In this document: piece after piece, positions 48,023 to 57,261 of the stretch
Layout: the number at the start of each line of letters is the position of its first letter
Position numbering within the stretch: the stretch's first letter is position 1
Source: Amycolatopsis pretoriensis
GTDB lineage: Bacteria > Actinomycetota > Actinomycetes > Mycobacteriales > Pseudonocardiaceae
Assembly: GCF_900107925.1 (NCBI RefSeq)
Contig: NZ_FNUJ01000006.1
Coordinates: 62,001 to 126,000 of the forward strand
DNA: 64,000 nt
Direction of reading: 5' to 3'
Made by a program: the position numbers and the translations under genes
Notes under the pieces: generated by a model
Told to the model about the DNA's origin: nothing
The model's input: the letters and a program-made list of their open reading frames with translations, nothing else
Databases searched by the model: none

Positions 48023-48951
48023 CCAGCAGACCACCCGTGACGCCCCACCGAACCGCCCGCGACCGCGCGACGCGAAGCAAGTCCCGCGGCCGCTCGGTGC
48101 CGTGGTACTTCCTCCTGCCCGCGGCGGTGTTCTACCTGTTCGTCGTCGCCTGGCCGAGCCTGCAGGGCGCGCGCTACGCGTTCACCGACTGGGACGGGCT
48201 CTCGCAGCGACAGGACTTCGTCGGGCTGGACCAGTTCGGGCGGCTGCTCGACGACCCGGCGGCCACCGGCGCGATCACGCACACGCTGCTGCTCGCCGTC
48301 GGCATCACCGTCATCCAGAACCTGGTAGGGCTGCTGCTGGCCCTCGGCGTGCACACGCACATCAAGAGCCGCAACATTCTCCGTGTCCTGCTGTTCGCCC
48401 CCGCGATCATCACCCCGGTCGCCACCGGTTACCTCTGGCAGTACCTGCTCGCCCCGGACGGCGCGGTCAACCGGCTGCTGGACGGCGTCGGCCTGGATTC
48501 CTGGCGGCAGAACTGGCTCGGCGAACCGGACCTGGCACTGTGGACGGTCGTCGGCGTGGTCGTCTGGCAGTTCTCCGGCTACTCCATGGTGATCTTCCTG
48601 GCCGGGCTGCAAGGCGTGCCACAGGACGTGATCGAAGCGTCCAAGATAGACGGTGCGGGCGCCTTCCGCCGGTTCTGGTACATCGTCCGCCCCGCGCTCG
48701 CCCCGGCCATCACGATCAACCTGATGCTGTCGATCATCGGCGGCCTGAAGCTCTTCGACCAGGTCTGGGTCATGACCCAGGGCGGCCCCGGCAACGCCAC
48801 CGACACGATGTCGACCCTGATCTACAAGAACGCCTTCCAGTTCAACGACTTCGGCTACGGCATCGCGATGGCCCTGGTGCTGACGGTGTTCGTCGCCCTC
48901 CTGTCCGGCGCCCAGTACCGCTTGCTGGGGCGGCAGAAGGGAGCGTCGTGA
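48013..48951 (+). CDS. sugar ABC transporter permease 1 (MalF/UgpA type)
   Basis: A 312-residue CUT1 permease. A basic cytoplasmic N-terminus is followed by about six helices (VPWYFLLPAAVFYLFVVAWPSL first). The coupling motif is DVIEASKIDGAGAFRRFWYIVRPALAPAITINLMLSIIGGLKLFDQVWVMTQGGPGNATDTM, typical of oligosaccharide importers. It is coupled to the second permease by a GTGA overlap. No ATPase is encoded in the operon, so a shared MsiK-type ATPase elsewhere is expected. Confidence 0.93.
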   Translation: MAVTSRPPVTPHRTARDRATRSKSRGRSVPWYFLLPAAVFYLFVVAWPSLQGARYAFTDWDGLSQRQDFVGLDQFGRLLDDPAATGAITHTLLLAVGITVIQNLVGLLLALGVHTHIKSRNILRVLLFAPAIITPVATGYLWQYLLAPDGAVNRLLDGVGLDSWRQNWLGEPDLALWTVVGVVVWQFSGYSMVIFLAGLQGVPQDVIEASKIDGAGAFRRFWYIVRPALAPAITINLMLSIIGGLKLFDQVWVMTQGGPGNATDTMSTLIYKNAFQFNDFGYGIAMALVLTVFVALLSGAQYRLLGRQKGAS

Positions 48952-49769
48952 ACCGCTACCGCGGCCGCACCCTGGCCCTAGAGCTGGTGATGATCCTGGC
49001 CGGGCTGCTGTTCTTCTTCCCGGTCTACGTGCTGGTCAACCTCTCGCTGAAGAGCCCAGGCGACTCATCCTCGCCGCTGGAACCGGCCCGGGACATCACC
49101 TTCGCGAACTACTCCGACGCCTGGATCCAGGGCGGCCTCGGCGGCGCGCTCGCCAACAGCGCCCTCATCACCATCGGTAGTGTCACGCTCATCGTGGTGA
49201 TCTCCGCGCTCGCGGCCTATCCCCTGGCGCGCGTGACGCAGCGCTGGTCCAAACTCGCCTTCGCCGGGTTCATGCTCGGCCTCCTGGTGCCGATGCAGCT
49301 GGCCATGATCCCGCTCTACACGACCATGCGCGACCTCGGCCTGCTCGGCAGCCTGTGGGCGCTCGTGATCTATTACGCCGGTTTGCAGGTCCCGTTCTCG
49401 GTGTTCCTCTACGTCGGGTTCCTCCGCACTGTTCCGCAGGAATACGAAGAGGCCGCCGCGATCGACGGGTGCTCGACGTTCGCCACGTTCCGCCGCGTCG
49501 TGTTCCCGCTGCTGCGGCCGGTCACCGGCACCGTGGTGATCCTGAACGTCCTCAACGTGTGGAACGACTTCCTCACGCCCCTGCTGTACCTGTCCGGCAG
49601 CGACCGGCAAACCGTTCCGGTGTCGCTGTTCGGTTTCGTCGGGCAGTACGTCTCGCAGTGGAATCTCGTCTTCGCCGGGCTCGTGATCAGCATCGCGCCG
49701 ATCCTGCTCGCCTACTTCCTCATGCAACGCACGATCATTAAGGGCTTCGCCAGCGGCCTCAAGGGATAA
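48948..49769 (+). CDS. sugar ABC transporter permease 2 (MalG/UgpE type)
   Basis: A 273-residue CUT1 permease with six helices. The EAA-type loop is EYEEAAAIDGCSTFATFRRVVFPLLRPVTGTVVILNVLNVWNDFLTPLLYL. It pairs with the first permease and the binding lipoprotein encoded 18 bases downstream. GTG start at 48948 in the previous stop codon. Confidence 0.94.
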   Translation: MNRYRGRTLALELVMILAGLLFFFPVYVLVNLSLKSPGDSSSPLEPARDITFANYSDAWIQGGLGGALANSALITIGSVTLIVVISALAAYPLARVTQRWSKLAFAGFMLGLLVPMQLAMIPLYTTMRDLGLLGSLWALVIYYAGLQVPFSVFLYVGFLRTVPQEYEEAAAIDGCSTFATFRRVVFPLLRPVTGTVVILNVLNVWNDFLTPLLYLSGSDRQTVPVSLFGFVGQYVSQWNLVFAGLVISIAPILLAYFLMQRTIIKGFASGLKG

Positions 49770-49787
49770 CCCACCAAGGAGAGAACG

Positions 49788-51050
49788 ATGAAGTTCGCCA
49801 GAACGGCCGCGTGCCTGCTCGCGGCCACCGCAGTGACGGCCGGGTGCTCCAGCGGGCCGGGGTCCGCCGACGGCGGCGACAACGCGCTGACCATCGCCGC
49901 GACCACGAACGAGAAGCCGGCCATGGACGCGGTCGTCGAGGAGTACAAGAAGGCCAATCCCGGGCTCGACGTCCACGTCACCTACGCCGCGCTCGACCAG
50001 TACCAGACGACCGTGCGCACCCAGTTGTCCTCCGGGACGGCCCCGGACGTGCTGTTCGTCTGGCCCGGCAACGGAAACCCGGTGACCGTCACCGTCGCCG
50101 CCGGTGCCGGGTACCTCGAGGATCTCTCCGCCCACTCGTGGGCCAACCAGATCCCGGAGGGGCTCAAGTCGGTCTCCCAGCTGAAGGGCAAGACCTACAT
50201 CGCTCCGGTCGCGTTCTCCGGTATCGGCGCCGTCTACAACACCACCGCGCTGACCCAAGCCGGACTCACCGCACCGAAGACGTGGAGTGACGTCCTCGCC
50301 TTCTGCGCGGCGGCCAAGCAGAAAGGCAAGACCGCGTACGCTCTGGGAGCGCAGACCAACTGGGTCACCCAGCTGATCGACTACGCACTGACCCCCACAC
50401 TGGTCTACGGGCCGCAACCGCAGTTCTCCCAGCAGATGACCGACGGTAAAGCGACCTTCGCCGGCTCCGGCTGGCAGACCGCGCTGGACAAGTACCTGCA
50501 GATGCAGAAGCAGGGCTGCTTCAACAGCGGTGAGCTCGGCACCAGCTACGAGGCCAGCCTGTCGATGGTGGCCAAGGGCGACGCGCTCGGCGTGGTCCAG
50601 GTCAACTCCGCCGTCGCGGCGATGAAGAAGGAAGCCGCCCAGGGCACGACCTTCGACCTCCAGCCGCTGCCGGCCACCGACGACGCGACGCAGACGCGCA
50701 TGGCCGGCGCCGCCGGGTCGTCCTACGGGATGAACGCCAAGGCCCCGCACAAGCAGGCCGCGCTGAAGTTCATCGACTGGCTGATGTCGCCGACGGCGAT
50801 GAACCGCTACGCCGAGACCAACTCCGCGCTGCCGTCGATCCCCAACGACCAGTTCAGCGTCGACCCGGCGTTGAAGACGCTGCAGCAGTACCAGAAGGAC
50901 GGCAAGACGTTCCCGTTCATGGACCAGCAGTGGCCCAACGCCCGCGTCCAGCAGGTCCACTTCGCCGCGGTGCAGGACCTGCTCGGCGGCCGCACCACGC
51001 CGGCCGAAGCGGTGCAGAAGATGGACGAGGCCTACCGCCAGGGCGCTTGA
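49788..51050 (+). CDS. sugar-binding lipoprotein of the ABC importer
   Basis: A 420-residue type 1 extracellular binding protein. The signal peptide ends in the lipobox VTAGCSS with Cys20. LTIAATTNEKPAMDAVVEEYKKANPGLDVHV and TAPDVLFVWPGN are CUT1 binding-protein landmarks, and a late ALKFIDWLMSPTAMNRYAETNSALPS segment is typical. AAGGAGAG precedes the ATG. It should capture a rhamnose-containing oligosaccharide or rhamnoside. Confidence 0.93.
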   Translation: MKFARTAACLLAATAVTAGCSSGPGSADGGDNALTIAATTNEKPAMDAVVEEYKKANPGLDVHVTYAALDQYQTTVRTQLSSGTAPDVLFVWPGNGNPVTVTVAAGAGYLEDLSAHSWANQIPEGLKSVSQLKGKTYIAPVAFSGIGAVYNTTALTQAGLTAPKTWSDVLAFCAAAKQKGKTAYALGAQTNWVTQLIDYALTPTLVYGPQPQFSQQMTDGKATFAGSGWQTALDKYLQMQKQGCFNSGELGTSYEASLSMVAKGDALGVVQVNSAVAAMKKEAAQGTTFDLQPLPATDDATQTRMAGAAGSSYGMNAKAPHKQAALKFIDWLMSPTAMNRYAETNSALPSIPNDQFSVDPALKTLQQYQKDGKTFPFMDQQWPNARVQQVHFAAVQDLLGGRTTPAEAVQKMDEAYRQGA

Positions 51051-51056
51051 CCCCAC

Positions 51057-51085
51057 CCGGGCCGGAGAACCCTCCTCCGGCCCGG
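51057..51085 (+). terminator. hairpin between binding protein and rhamnosidase
   Basis: An 11-bp perfect G+C stem: 51057-51067 pairs with 51075-51085 around a 7-base loop. No U-run follows. It lies seven bases after the binding-protein stop. In ABC operons such hairpins often stabilise the upstream message or reduce downstream expression, so it may set the ratio of binding protein to enzyme. Confidence 0.65.
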
Positions 51086-51113
51086 CTTCGGCGTGCAGAA
51101 AGGAAAACCCTCC

Positions 51114-53690
51114 GTGGACCACAGTGGCCCGGCCCCGCTCCAGGTGAGCACTCCCCGCGCGGAACACCACGACGAGCCACTCGGCATCGGCGAACCCGAG
51201 CCACGCCTGTCCTGGCAGGTGACCGGCGCCGTGCCCGGCTGGCGGCAGGCCGCCTACGAGATCGAATGCGCCGACCCCGCCGGCCCGGCACTGCGGTCGG
51301 GTCGCATCACCTCCGGCGAGAACGTCCTCGTCGACTGGCCGTTCCCCCCGCTGGATTCCCGCTCTCGACGCACGATCCGCGTGCGGCTGTGGGACACCGA
51401 AGGCGCCGCGACCGGCTGGAGCCCGGCCCTGACGCTGGAGACCGGCCTGCTGACGGCGGCGGACTGGTCGGCCCGGTTCGTCACACCGGAAGACCACACG
51501 CAGAACGCGCCCCTGCTGCGCACCGAGTTCGTCCTGCGTCCCGATATCGCGCACGCACGGCTGTACGTCACCGCGCTGGGGCTTTACGAGATCGAGCTCA
51601 ACGGGGAACGCGTCGGCGACCACACCTTCGCCCCCGGGTGGACGAGCTACCACCACCGCCTGCGCTACCAGACCTTCGACGTCACCACCGCGCTGCGGAC
51701 CGGCGAGAACGCGCTCGGCGCCTGGCTCGCCGAGGGCTGGTACCGCGGCCGGCTCGGCTTCCACGGCGGCACGAGCGCCATCTACGGCGACCGGCTCGCG
51801 TTGCTGGCGCAGCTGGAAGTCACCTACACCGACGGCACCACCGACTCCGTCGGCACCGGCCCCGGGTGGCGGTCGGCGACCGGGCCGATCCGATCGTCGG
51901 GCCTCTACGACGGCGAACACCACGACGCCCGCGACGAGCGACCGGGCTGGTCACGACCGGGCTTCGACGATTCGACCTGGACGCCGGTCCGGCTGCTGGA
52001 GCACGATTTGGCGACGCTGGTCGCGCCGGACGGGCCGCCCGTGCGCTGCACCCAGGAGCTCGCGGCGTCGGTCACGTCCAGGTTCGCTTCGGGACGCCGG
52101 CTCATCGACTTCGGGCAGAACCTGGTCGGGCGGCTGCGCATCCGCGTCCGCGGCCGGGCCGGCCAGGTCGTGCGGCTGCGGCACGCGGAAGTCCTGCAGG
52201 ACGGCGAGCTGTGCACCCGGCCCCTGCGCGGCGCCGCCGCCACGGACTCCTACACCCTCCGCGGCGGTACCGACGAGGAAGTGTGGGAGCCGCGGTTCAC
52301 CTTCCACGGCTTCCGCTACGCCGAGATCAGCGGGGACGCCGAAGTCACCGACGTCGTCGCCAGGGTGCACCACACCGACATGCGCCGCACCGGCACGTTC
52401 ACCTGCTCCAACGCCCTGCTCCAGCGGCTGCACGACAACGTCGTGTGGAGCATGCGCGGCAACTTCCTCGACGTGCCCACCGACTGCCCGCAGCGGGACG
52501 AGCGGCTCGGCTGGACCGGCGACATCCAGGTCTTCACCCCGACCGCCGCCTTCCTCTACGACTGCGCGGGCATGCTCGGCTCGTGGCTGCGCGACGTGGC
52601 CGCCGAGCAGAAACCCGACGGAACCGTCCCGTTCTTCGTGCCGGAGATCCCCGCGCCACATTGGACGCCGGCCTTCCCGGCCGCAGTCTGGGGCGACGTC
52701 GCCGTGCTCACGCCGTGGGACCTCTACCAGCGGTTCGGCGACGCCGGCGTACTCCGCAGCCAGTACGCCAGCGCGAAGGCGTGGATCGACCGCGTCACCG
52801 CCGACGCCGGGCCGGACCGGTTGTGGGACAACGGAAAGCAGCTCGGCGACTGGCTCGACCCGACCGCCCCGCCGCACGACCCGTCCGACGCCAAGGCCGA
52901 CCCGCACCTGATCGCCACCGCTTACTACGCGCGCTCCACGCGAGTGCTCGCCGAGACGGCGCGCGTGCTGGGGCACGTCGAGGAACACCGGCACTACGCG
53001 ACGCTCGCCGACGAAATCGCCGCGGCGTTCGCGCGACGCTGGGTCCAGCCGTCCGGGCTCCTGGACGACGACGCCCAAGCCTCCTATGCGCTAACGATCC
53101 ACTTCGGACTGTTTCCCGGCCCGGCGCAGCGGGCCGCGGCCGGCGACCGGCTCGCCGAGCTGGTCGCCGACGCGGGTCACCGCATCGCGACCGGTTTCGC
53201 GGGCACGCCCGTCATCTGCGACGCGCTGACCGAGACCGGGCACCTGGACACCGCCTACGAGCTGCTGCTGCAGACGGAATGCCCGTCGTGGCTCTACCCG
53301 GTCACCCAGGGCGCGACGACCATCTGGGAACGCTGGGACAGCCTGCTGCCCGACGGCACCGTCAACCCCGGGGAGATGACCTCGTTCAACCACTACGCCC
53401 TCGGCGCGGTCGCGGACTGGCTGCACCGCACGGTCGCCGGCCTGGCCCCGGCCGAGCCCGGCTACCGCCGCCTGCTGCTGCGTCCCCGCCCCGGCGGCGA
53501 CCTGACCCACGCCGCCGCCGAGCACGACACGCCCCACGGGCCGGCCGCGCTCAGCTGGCGGATCGACGAAGAACAGCTGGAGGTGGAAGCGGTCGTGCCG
53601 ATTGGGGTCACCGCTACAGTCCAGCTGCCTGGCCGGGATCCGTTCGAGGTCGCCTCCGGCCGACACCACTGGTCGATACCCTGGTCGTAG
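51114..53690 (+). CDS. glycoside hydrolase family 78 alpha-L-rhamnosidase
   Basis: An 858-residue cytoplasmic GH78 enzyme (no signal peptide). N-terminal beta domains (PRLSWQV, then VTALGLYEIELNGERVGDHTFAPGWTSY and GWYRGRLGFHGG) precede the (alpha/alpha)6 catalytic barrel with NFLDVPTDCPQRDERLGWTGDIQVF, whose Asp and Glu belong to the catalytic site, and TQGATTIWERWDSLLPDGTVNPGEMTSFNHYALGAV. GTG 51114 is preferred to GTG 51093 because AAAGGA lies nine bases before it. It releases L-rhamnose from imported rhamnosides. Confidence 0.93.
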   Translation: MDHSGPAPLQVSTPRAEHHDEPLGIGEPEPRLSWQVTGAVPGWRQAAYEIECADPAGPALRSGRITSGENVLVDWPFPPLDSRSRRTIRVRLWDTEGAATGWSPALTLETGLLTAADWSARFVTPEDHTQNAPLLRTEFVLRPDIAHARLYVTALGLYEIELNGERVGDHTFAPGWTSYHHRLRYQTFDVTTALRTGENALGAWLAEGWYRGRLGFHGGTSAIYGDRLALLAQLEVTYTDGTTDSVGTGPGWRSATGPIRSSGLYDGEHHDARDERPGWSRPGFDDSTWTPVRLLEHDLATLVAPDGPPVRCTQELAASVTSRFASGRRLIDFGQNLVGRLRIRVRGRAGQVVRLRHAEVLQDGELCTRPLRGAAATDSYTLRGGTDEEVWEPRFTFHGFRYAEISGDAEVTDVVARVHHTDMRRTGTFTCSNALLQRLHDNVVWSMRGNFLDVPTDCPQRDERLGWTGDIQVFTPTAAFLYDCAGMLGSWLRDVAAEQKPDGTVPFFVPEIPAPHWTPAFPAAVWGDVAVLTPWDLYQRFGDAGVLRSQYASAKAWIDRVTADAGPDRLWDNGKQLGDWLDPTAPPHDPSDAKADPHLIATAYYARSTRVLAETARVLGHVEEHRHYATLADEIAAAFARRWVQPSGLLDDDAQASYALTIHFGLFPGPAQRAAAGDRLAELVADAGHRIATGFAGTPVICDALTETGHLDTAYELLLQTECPSWLYPVTQGATTIWERWDSLLPDGTVNPGEMTSFNHYALGAVADWLHRTVAGLAPAEPGYRRLLLRPRPGGDLTHAAAEHDTPHGPAALSWRIDEEQLEVEAVVPIGVTATVQLPGRDPFEVASGRHHWSIPWS

Positions 53691-54218
53691 CGGAGTACCC
53701 CGCTCCAGGACGGCGCCGCACCCGCCCTGGACGGAGGCAGCCACCGGTCACCGCGCCGAGGGCGAAGACGTCACCCACCCAGTCGGCAATGTCGGTGCTG
53801 ACGTGGCTCAGGTGGTCCAGCCCGATATCCTCGCTGGCCCCGTCCTCGACGCTGAAGATCCGCAGGGCCGTTGCGAGCTGCGGACCGCCTGCTCATAGGA
53901 GCGGTGCCCGTAGTCCCCGGGGCTGCCGGTCGCTTTCGTTGTGGCAGATGGCCCCAGACCCACAGCACGCGCTCTCAGTAGCGCGGCACCGGCCGCTCGC
54001 CCTCGCGCTCCACAGGCCGTCGAACGCGGCGGCGCGCGGCGTGGTAGCCGCCGGGCGACCGGGAGACCGGCGCTCGGATTACAGCGCTGCTACGCAAAGG
54101 CGCTGGGCGCCGCGTGACTGCCCGACCCGGATAGGCCACAAGCCGGCGGTGCTCGCCGGCGCCGTGCTGCCCTTGGCGCAGACCCTATTGATGTTCCCGA
54201 TCGCGGCGGCGAGCGCGG
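53691..54218. other. 528-base degenerate region with gene remnants
   Basis: No intact gene. On the minus strand between about 53900 and 53740 one frame reads QLATALRIFSVEDGASEDIG and on to DHLSHVSTDIADWVGDVFALGAV, which looks like a fragment of a real protein of unknown family. On the plus strand near 54121-54230 RIGHKPAVLAGAVLPLAQTL and LLMFPIAAASAVT resembles an MFS-transporter loop and helix. Both have stops or no start. The segment reads as a decayed junction between the rhamnoside operon and the next cluster. Confidence 0.45.
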
Positions 54219-54647
54219 TCACTTGTCCGGTGTGGCGGAACGATCGTGTTCGGCATCGACGCGTGAGGTGGCGCCGGTGGCGACGATCGTCCGGGTGGCT
54301 TCGACCGAAGCGTACGTCCACAGGATACGCATCGGCTCGGTGGCCGATGCGTTGCGGAACCGGTGCGGAACGCCGGCGTCCACGTACGTCGTGTCCCAAG
54401 TGGACAAGTGGTGCTCTTCGCCGTCGATCTCCACCACCGCGTTGCCCTGCAGGATGACGACGCTCTCGGGGCAGTTGTGCGTGTGCAGCGGGATGCCGGC
54501 GCCCGGCTCGAACCGGGTCATGCCGTTGAGGAAGACCTCGGCGCCGCGGTGCTTGGTCACCAGGGGGATGGTGCTGGCGCCGCCGCCGCGGGAGAACGCG
54601 GTGAGCTCGGCGGGGCGCAGCACGGAGGCCAGGAAGTGGTCGGTCAA
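54219..54647 (-). CDS. cupin-domain protein
   Basis: A 142-residue single-cupin protein. The first motif is GAGIPLHTHNCPESVVILQGNAVVEIDGEE (two His and a Glu), and the second is YVDAGVPHRFRN with His. All four metal positions of a germin-like cupin can be filled. It is the last gene of the dehydrogenase operon, two bases after the aldehyde dehydrogenase stop. Possible roles are isomerase, dioxygenase or sensor for the pathway intermediate. Confidence 0.86.
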   Translation of the reverse strand: MTDHFLASVLRPAELTAFSRGGGASTIPLVTKHRGAEVFLNGMTRFEPGAGIPLHTHNCPESVVILQGNAVVEIDGEEHHLSTWDTTYVDAGVPHRFRNASATEPMRILWTYASVEATRTIVATGATSRVDAEHDRSATPDK

Positions 54648-54649
54648 GG

Positions 54650-56005
54650 TCAGGCTCCGATCCAGAGGGTCTTGGTGTTGCAGAACTCGCGGATGCCTTC
54701 GGCACCGAGCTCCCGGCCGTAGCCGGACTTCTTGATGCCACCGAACGGCACGCGCGGATCGGACGCGACCACGCCGTTGACGAACACCGCACCGGCCTCG
54801 ACCTCACGAGCCAGCTTTCGAGCGCGGTCCACATCGGACGTCCAGATCGCCGCGCCGAGGCCGAATTCGGTGCGGTTGGCGAGGTCCACCGCCTCGTCGG
54901 CGTCGGGCACGCGGATGATCGCGGCCAGCGGACCGAACGTCTCCTCGTCGAAGGCGGCCATGCCGGGACGCACGTGGTCGAGGATCGTCGGCGGGTAGAA
55001 GAACCCCGGCCCGTCGACCGGTTCGCCACCGGCCAGCACCGTCGCCCCGGCCGCCACGCTGCGCTCGACCTGGTCATGCAGTGCGGCACGCAGGTTGGCA
55101 CGTGCCATCGGGCCGATGGCGGTCGCCGGGTCGGCGGGGTCGCCGATCTTCAGCTCGGCGGCGTGGCGCAGGAACGCCGCGACGAACTCGTCGGCGACCG
55201 CGTCCTCGACGATGAACCGCTTGGCGTTCACGCAGCTCTGGCCGACGTTGACGAAGCGTGCCTTGACCGCGGCGCGGGCGGCGGCCTCGATGTCGGCGTC
55301 GGCGAGGACCAGGAACGGGTCGGAGCCGCCGAGCTCCAGCACCTGCTTCTTCAGCGCGGCGCCGGCCTGGGCGGCGACGATCGCGCCGACCTCGGTCGAG
55401 CCGGTGAGGGTGACCGCGGCGATCCGGTCGTCCGCGATCAGCGGCGCGATCTGCTCGACGTCCACCAGCAAGGTCCGGAACAAGTCCGCCGGGAACCCCG
55501 CATCACGCACGACCTCCTCCACCGCCAGGGCGCACTGCGGGACGTTGTTGGCGTGCTTGAGCAGCGCCCCGTTGCCGGCGGCGAAGGCGGGCGCGGCGAA
55601 GCGGAAGAACTGCCAGAACGGATAGTTCCACGGCATGACGGCCAGGATCACGCCGAGCGGGTCGTAGACGACGCCGGCCTCGGCCGTCACGCTGCGCTCG
55701 GCGAGGTACCCGGCTGCGTGGTCGGTGTAGTGCTCGGACGTGACGGCGCACTTCTCGATCTCGGCTTCGGCCTCGACGAGCGGCTTGCCCATCTCGCTGA
55801 CGATGAGCCGGGCGTAGCGGTCCTTGCGGTCCCGCAGCACCGCGGCGATGTCCCGCAGCATCGCCGCGCGCTCGGCGAGCGGGCGCTGGCGCCATTGCCG
55901 CTGGGCGCTGACGGCGGCGTCGACGGCGGTTTCGACCTCGTCGCCGGTGAGCGGCGCGAAGCGGGTCAGTTCGGCGCCGGTGGCGGGGTTGACGGAGACG
56001 ATCAC
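54650..56005 (-). CDS. NAD(P)-dependent aldehyde dehydrogenase (succinate-semialdehyde type)
   Basis: A 451-residue ALDH. PWNYPFWQ (125-132), TLTGSTEVG, Glu224 in LELGGSDPF and the catalytic Cys258 in NVGQSCVNAKRF are present. LELGGSDPF and GQSCVNAKRF, together with the C-terminal PFGGIKKSGYGRELG, place it with GabD/SSADH-like enzymes. It oxidises a semialdehyde, probably the product of the decarboxylating dehydrogenase encoded in front of it. GTGA overlap with that gene. Confidence 0.93.
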   Translation of the reverse strand: MIVSVNPATGAELTRFAPLTGDEVETAVDAAVSAQRQWRQRPLAERAAMLRDIAAVLRDRKDRYARLIVSEMGKPLVEAEAEIEKCAVTSEHYTDHAAGYLAERSVTAEAGVVYDPLGVILAVMPWNYPFWQFFRFAAPAFAAGNGALLKHANNVPQCALAVEEVVRDAGFPADLFRTLLVDVEQIAPLIADDRIAAVTLTGSTEVGAIVAAQAGAALKKQVLELGGSDPFLVLADADIEAAARAAVKARFVNVGQSCVNAKRFIVEDAVADEFVAAFLRHAAELKIGDPADPATAIGPMARANLRAALHDQVERSVAAGATVLAGGEPVDGPGFFYPPTILDHVRPGMAAFDEETFGPLAAIIRVPDADEAVDLANRTEFGLGAAIWTSDVDRARKLAREVEAGAVFVNGVVASDPRVPFGGIKKSGYGRELGAEGIREFCNTKTLWIGA

Positions 56006-57081
56006 GCGGCGTTCTCCCTGATCTTGGTGAGGTGGCTGATGACGGCGTCGGCGAAGGCGTCGGTGCCGAGAGCGCCGCCGATGTCGCGAGTGCGGGTGGC
56101 CGGGTCGTCCAGGGCGGCGTCGACGGCTTCGGTGATCAGCGCGCCGGCTTTGACCAGCACCGGGTTGCCGTCGCGCTGCCCGCGCCAGTCGAGCAGCATC
56201 GCCGCGGACAGGATCAGCGACGTCGGGTTGGCGACACCCTGGCCGGCGATGTCGGGGGCGGATCCGTGCTGGGCCTGGGCGACGCAGATGCCGTCGCCGG
56301 CGTTGATGGAGCCACCGAGGCCGAGGCTGCCGGACAGTTCGGACGCTTCGTCGGAGAGGATGTCGCCGAACATGTTGGTGGTGACGATGACGTCGAACCG
56401 CTCGGGGTCGCGGATCAGCAGCGCGGCGGTGGCGTCGACGATCAGCTCTTCCAGCTCCACGTCGGGGAATTCCGCGGCGACCTTGCGGACCTCGCGCAGG
56501 AACAGCCCGTCCGACAGCTTGACGACGTTGGCCTTGTGCACCGCGGTGACCTTCCGGCGGCGGCCTCGGGCCAGGTCGAACGCCGTGCGTGAGACTCGCT
56601 CGCAGGCCTTGGCGCTGACCTTGCGGATCGACAGCGCGAGATCCGGGTCCGGCATGAACTCGCCGGTGCCGGCGTACATGTTGCGATCGGCGTAGAAGCC
56701 CTCGGTGTTCTCGCGCACGAGGACGAGGTCCATCGGCTTGCGCAGGATGCTCAGGTCGGGCCGCGACCGGCAGGGCCGGATGTTGGCGTAGAGGCTGAAC
56801 ACCGTGCGCAGCTCGGCGGAGGGGTTGATGCCCCCTTCGGACCGCGGCGGATAGTCGTAGTGGCTGACCGGGCCCAGCAGGACGCCGTCGACCTCGGGAA
56901 TGCGGTCGAGCACGTCGGCCGGCAGCGTCGTCCCCGACGTCGCCAGGCTGGCGTGCCCGATGTCGCGCGTCTCGAATTCCATGCCGACGGCGAGCGCGGC
57001 CTCAGCGGCGTGCAGCACCTTGAGGGTCGCGTCGGTGATCTCGGGGCCGATGCCGTCACCTGGCAGAACGAGGATCTTCAC
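56002..57081 (-). CDS. isocitrate/isopropylmalate/tartrate dehydrogenase family enzyme
   Basis: A 359-residue beta-decarboxylating dehydrogenase. LVLPGDGIGPEI at the start, VRENTEGFYADRN, KVTAVHKANVVKLSDGLF (the catalytic Lys) and the NAD-binding TTNMFGDILSDEASELSGSLGLGGSINAGD are all present. HKAN, NMFGD and the NAD-type IGGALG are closest to tartrate/3-isopropylmalate-type members; this is not the leucine gene given its context. It oxidises and decarboxylates a 2-hydroxy acid with a 3-carboxyl. AAGGAA precedes the GTG at 57081. First gene of the minus operon. Confidence 0.88.
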   Translation of the reverse strand: MKILVLPGDGIGPEITDATLKVLHAAEAALAVGMEFETRDIGHASLATSGTTLPADVLDRIPEVDGVLLGPVSHYDYPPRSEGGINPSAELRTVFSLYANIRPCRSRPDLSILRKPMDLVLVRENTEGFYADRNMYAGTGEFMPDPDLALSIRKVSAKACERVSRTAFDLARGRRRKVTAVHKANVVKLSDGLFLREVRKVAAEFPDVELEELIVDATAALLIRDPERFDVIVTTNMFGDILSDEASELSGSLGLGGSINAGDGICVAQAQHGSAPDIAGQGVANPTSLILSAAMLLDWRGQRDGNPVLVKAGALITEAVDAALDDPATRTRDIGGALGTDAFADAVISHLTKIRENAA

Positions 57082-57261
57082 TGAACTTCCTTCCGACTCG
57101 GACTCCCTGAAGCGTACGGACACCGTTGGTCTTTTACAAGAGCATAATGCCAACTTTCTGGTACAACAGCCTTGAGAAAAACCATCTCTCGACTTATGGT
57201 TCTCCGCAGCCACCCACCCGGCTTCGCACTCCCGGCCCTTCCAGAGCAGCAAGGGAACTCC
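57082..57261. promoter_or_regulatory. divergent control region of the hydroxycarboxylate cluster
   Basis: This 180-base gap is the most A/T-rich stretch of the window. It contains the inverted repeat AACCAT (57180-57185) / ATGGTT (57196-57201), with the wider context GAGAA...TTCTC. It also contains a second A/T-rich phrase near 57130-57172. The double-HTH FCD regulator of the plus operon is the natural candidate to bind here. Confidence 0.5.

Noticed and set aside
49065..51923. 952-residue frame antisense to the rhamnoside genes
   Set aside because: Shadow of permease, binding protein and GH78; no motif, no start with ribosome site.
56002..57081. leuB (3-isopropylmalate dehydrogenase for leucine)
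   Set aside because: No leucine genes nearby; the operon partner is a semialdehyde dehydrogenase and the divergent gene a hydroxycarboxylate carrier, which favour a tartrate-type catabolic enzyme.
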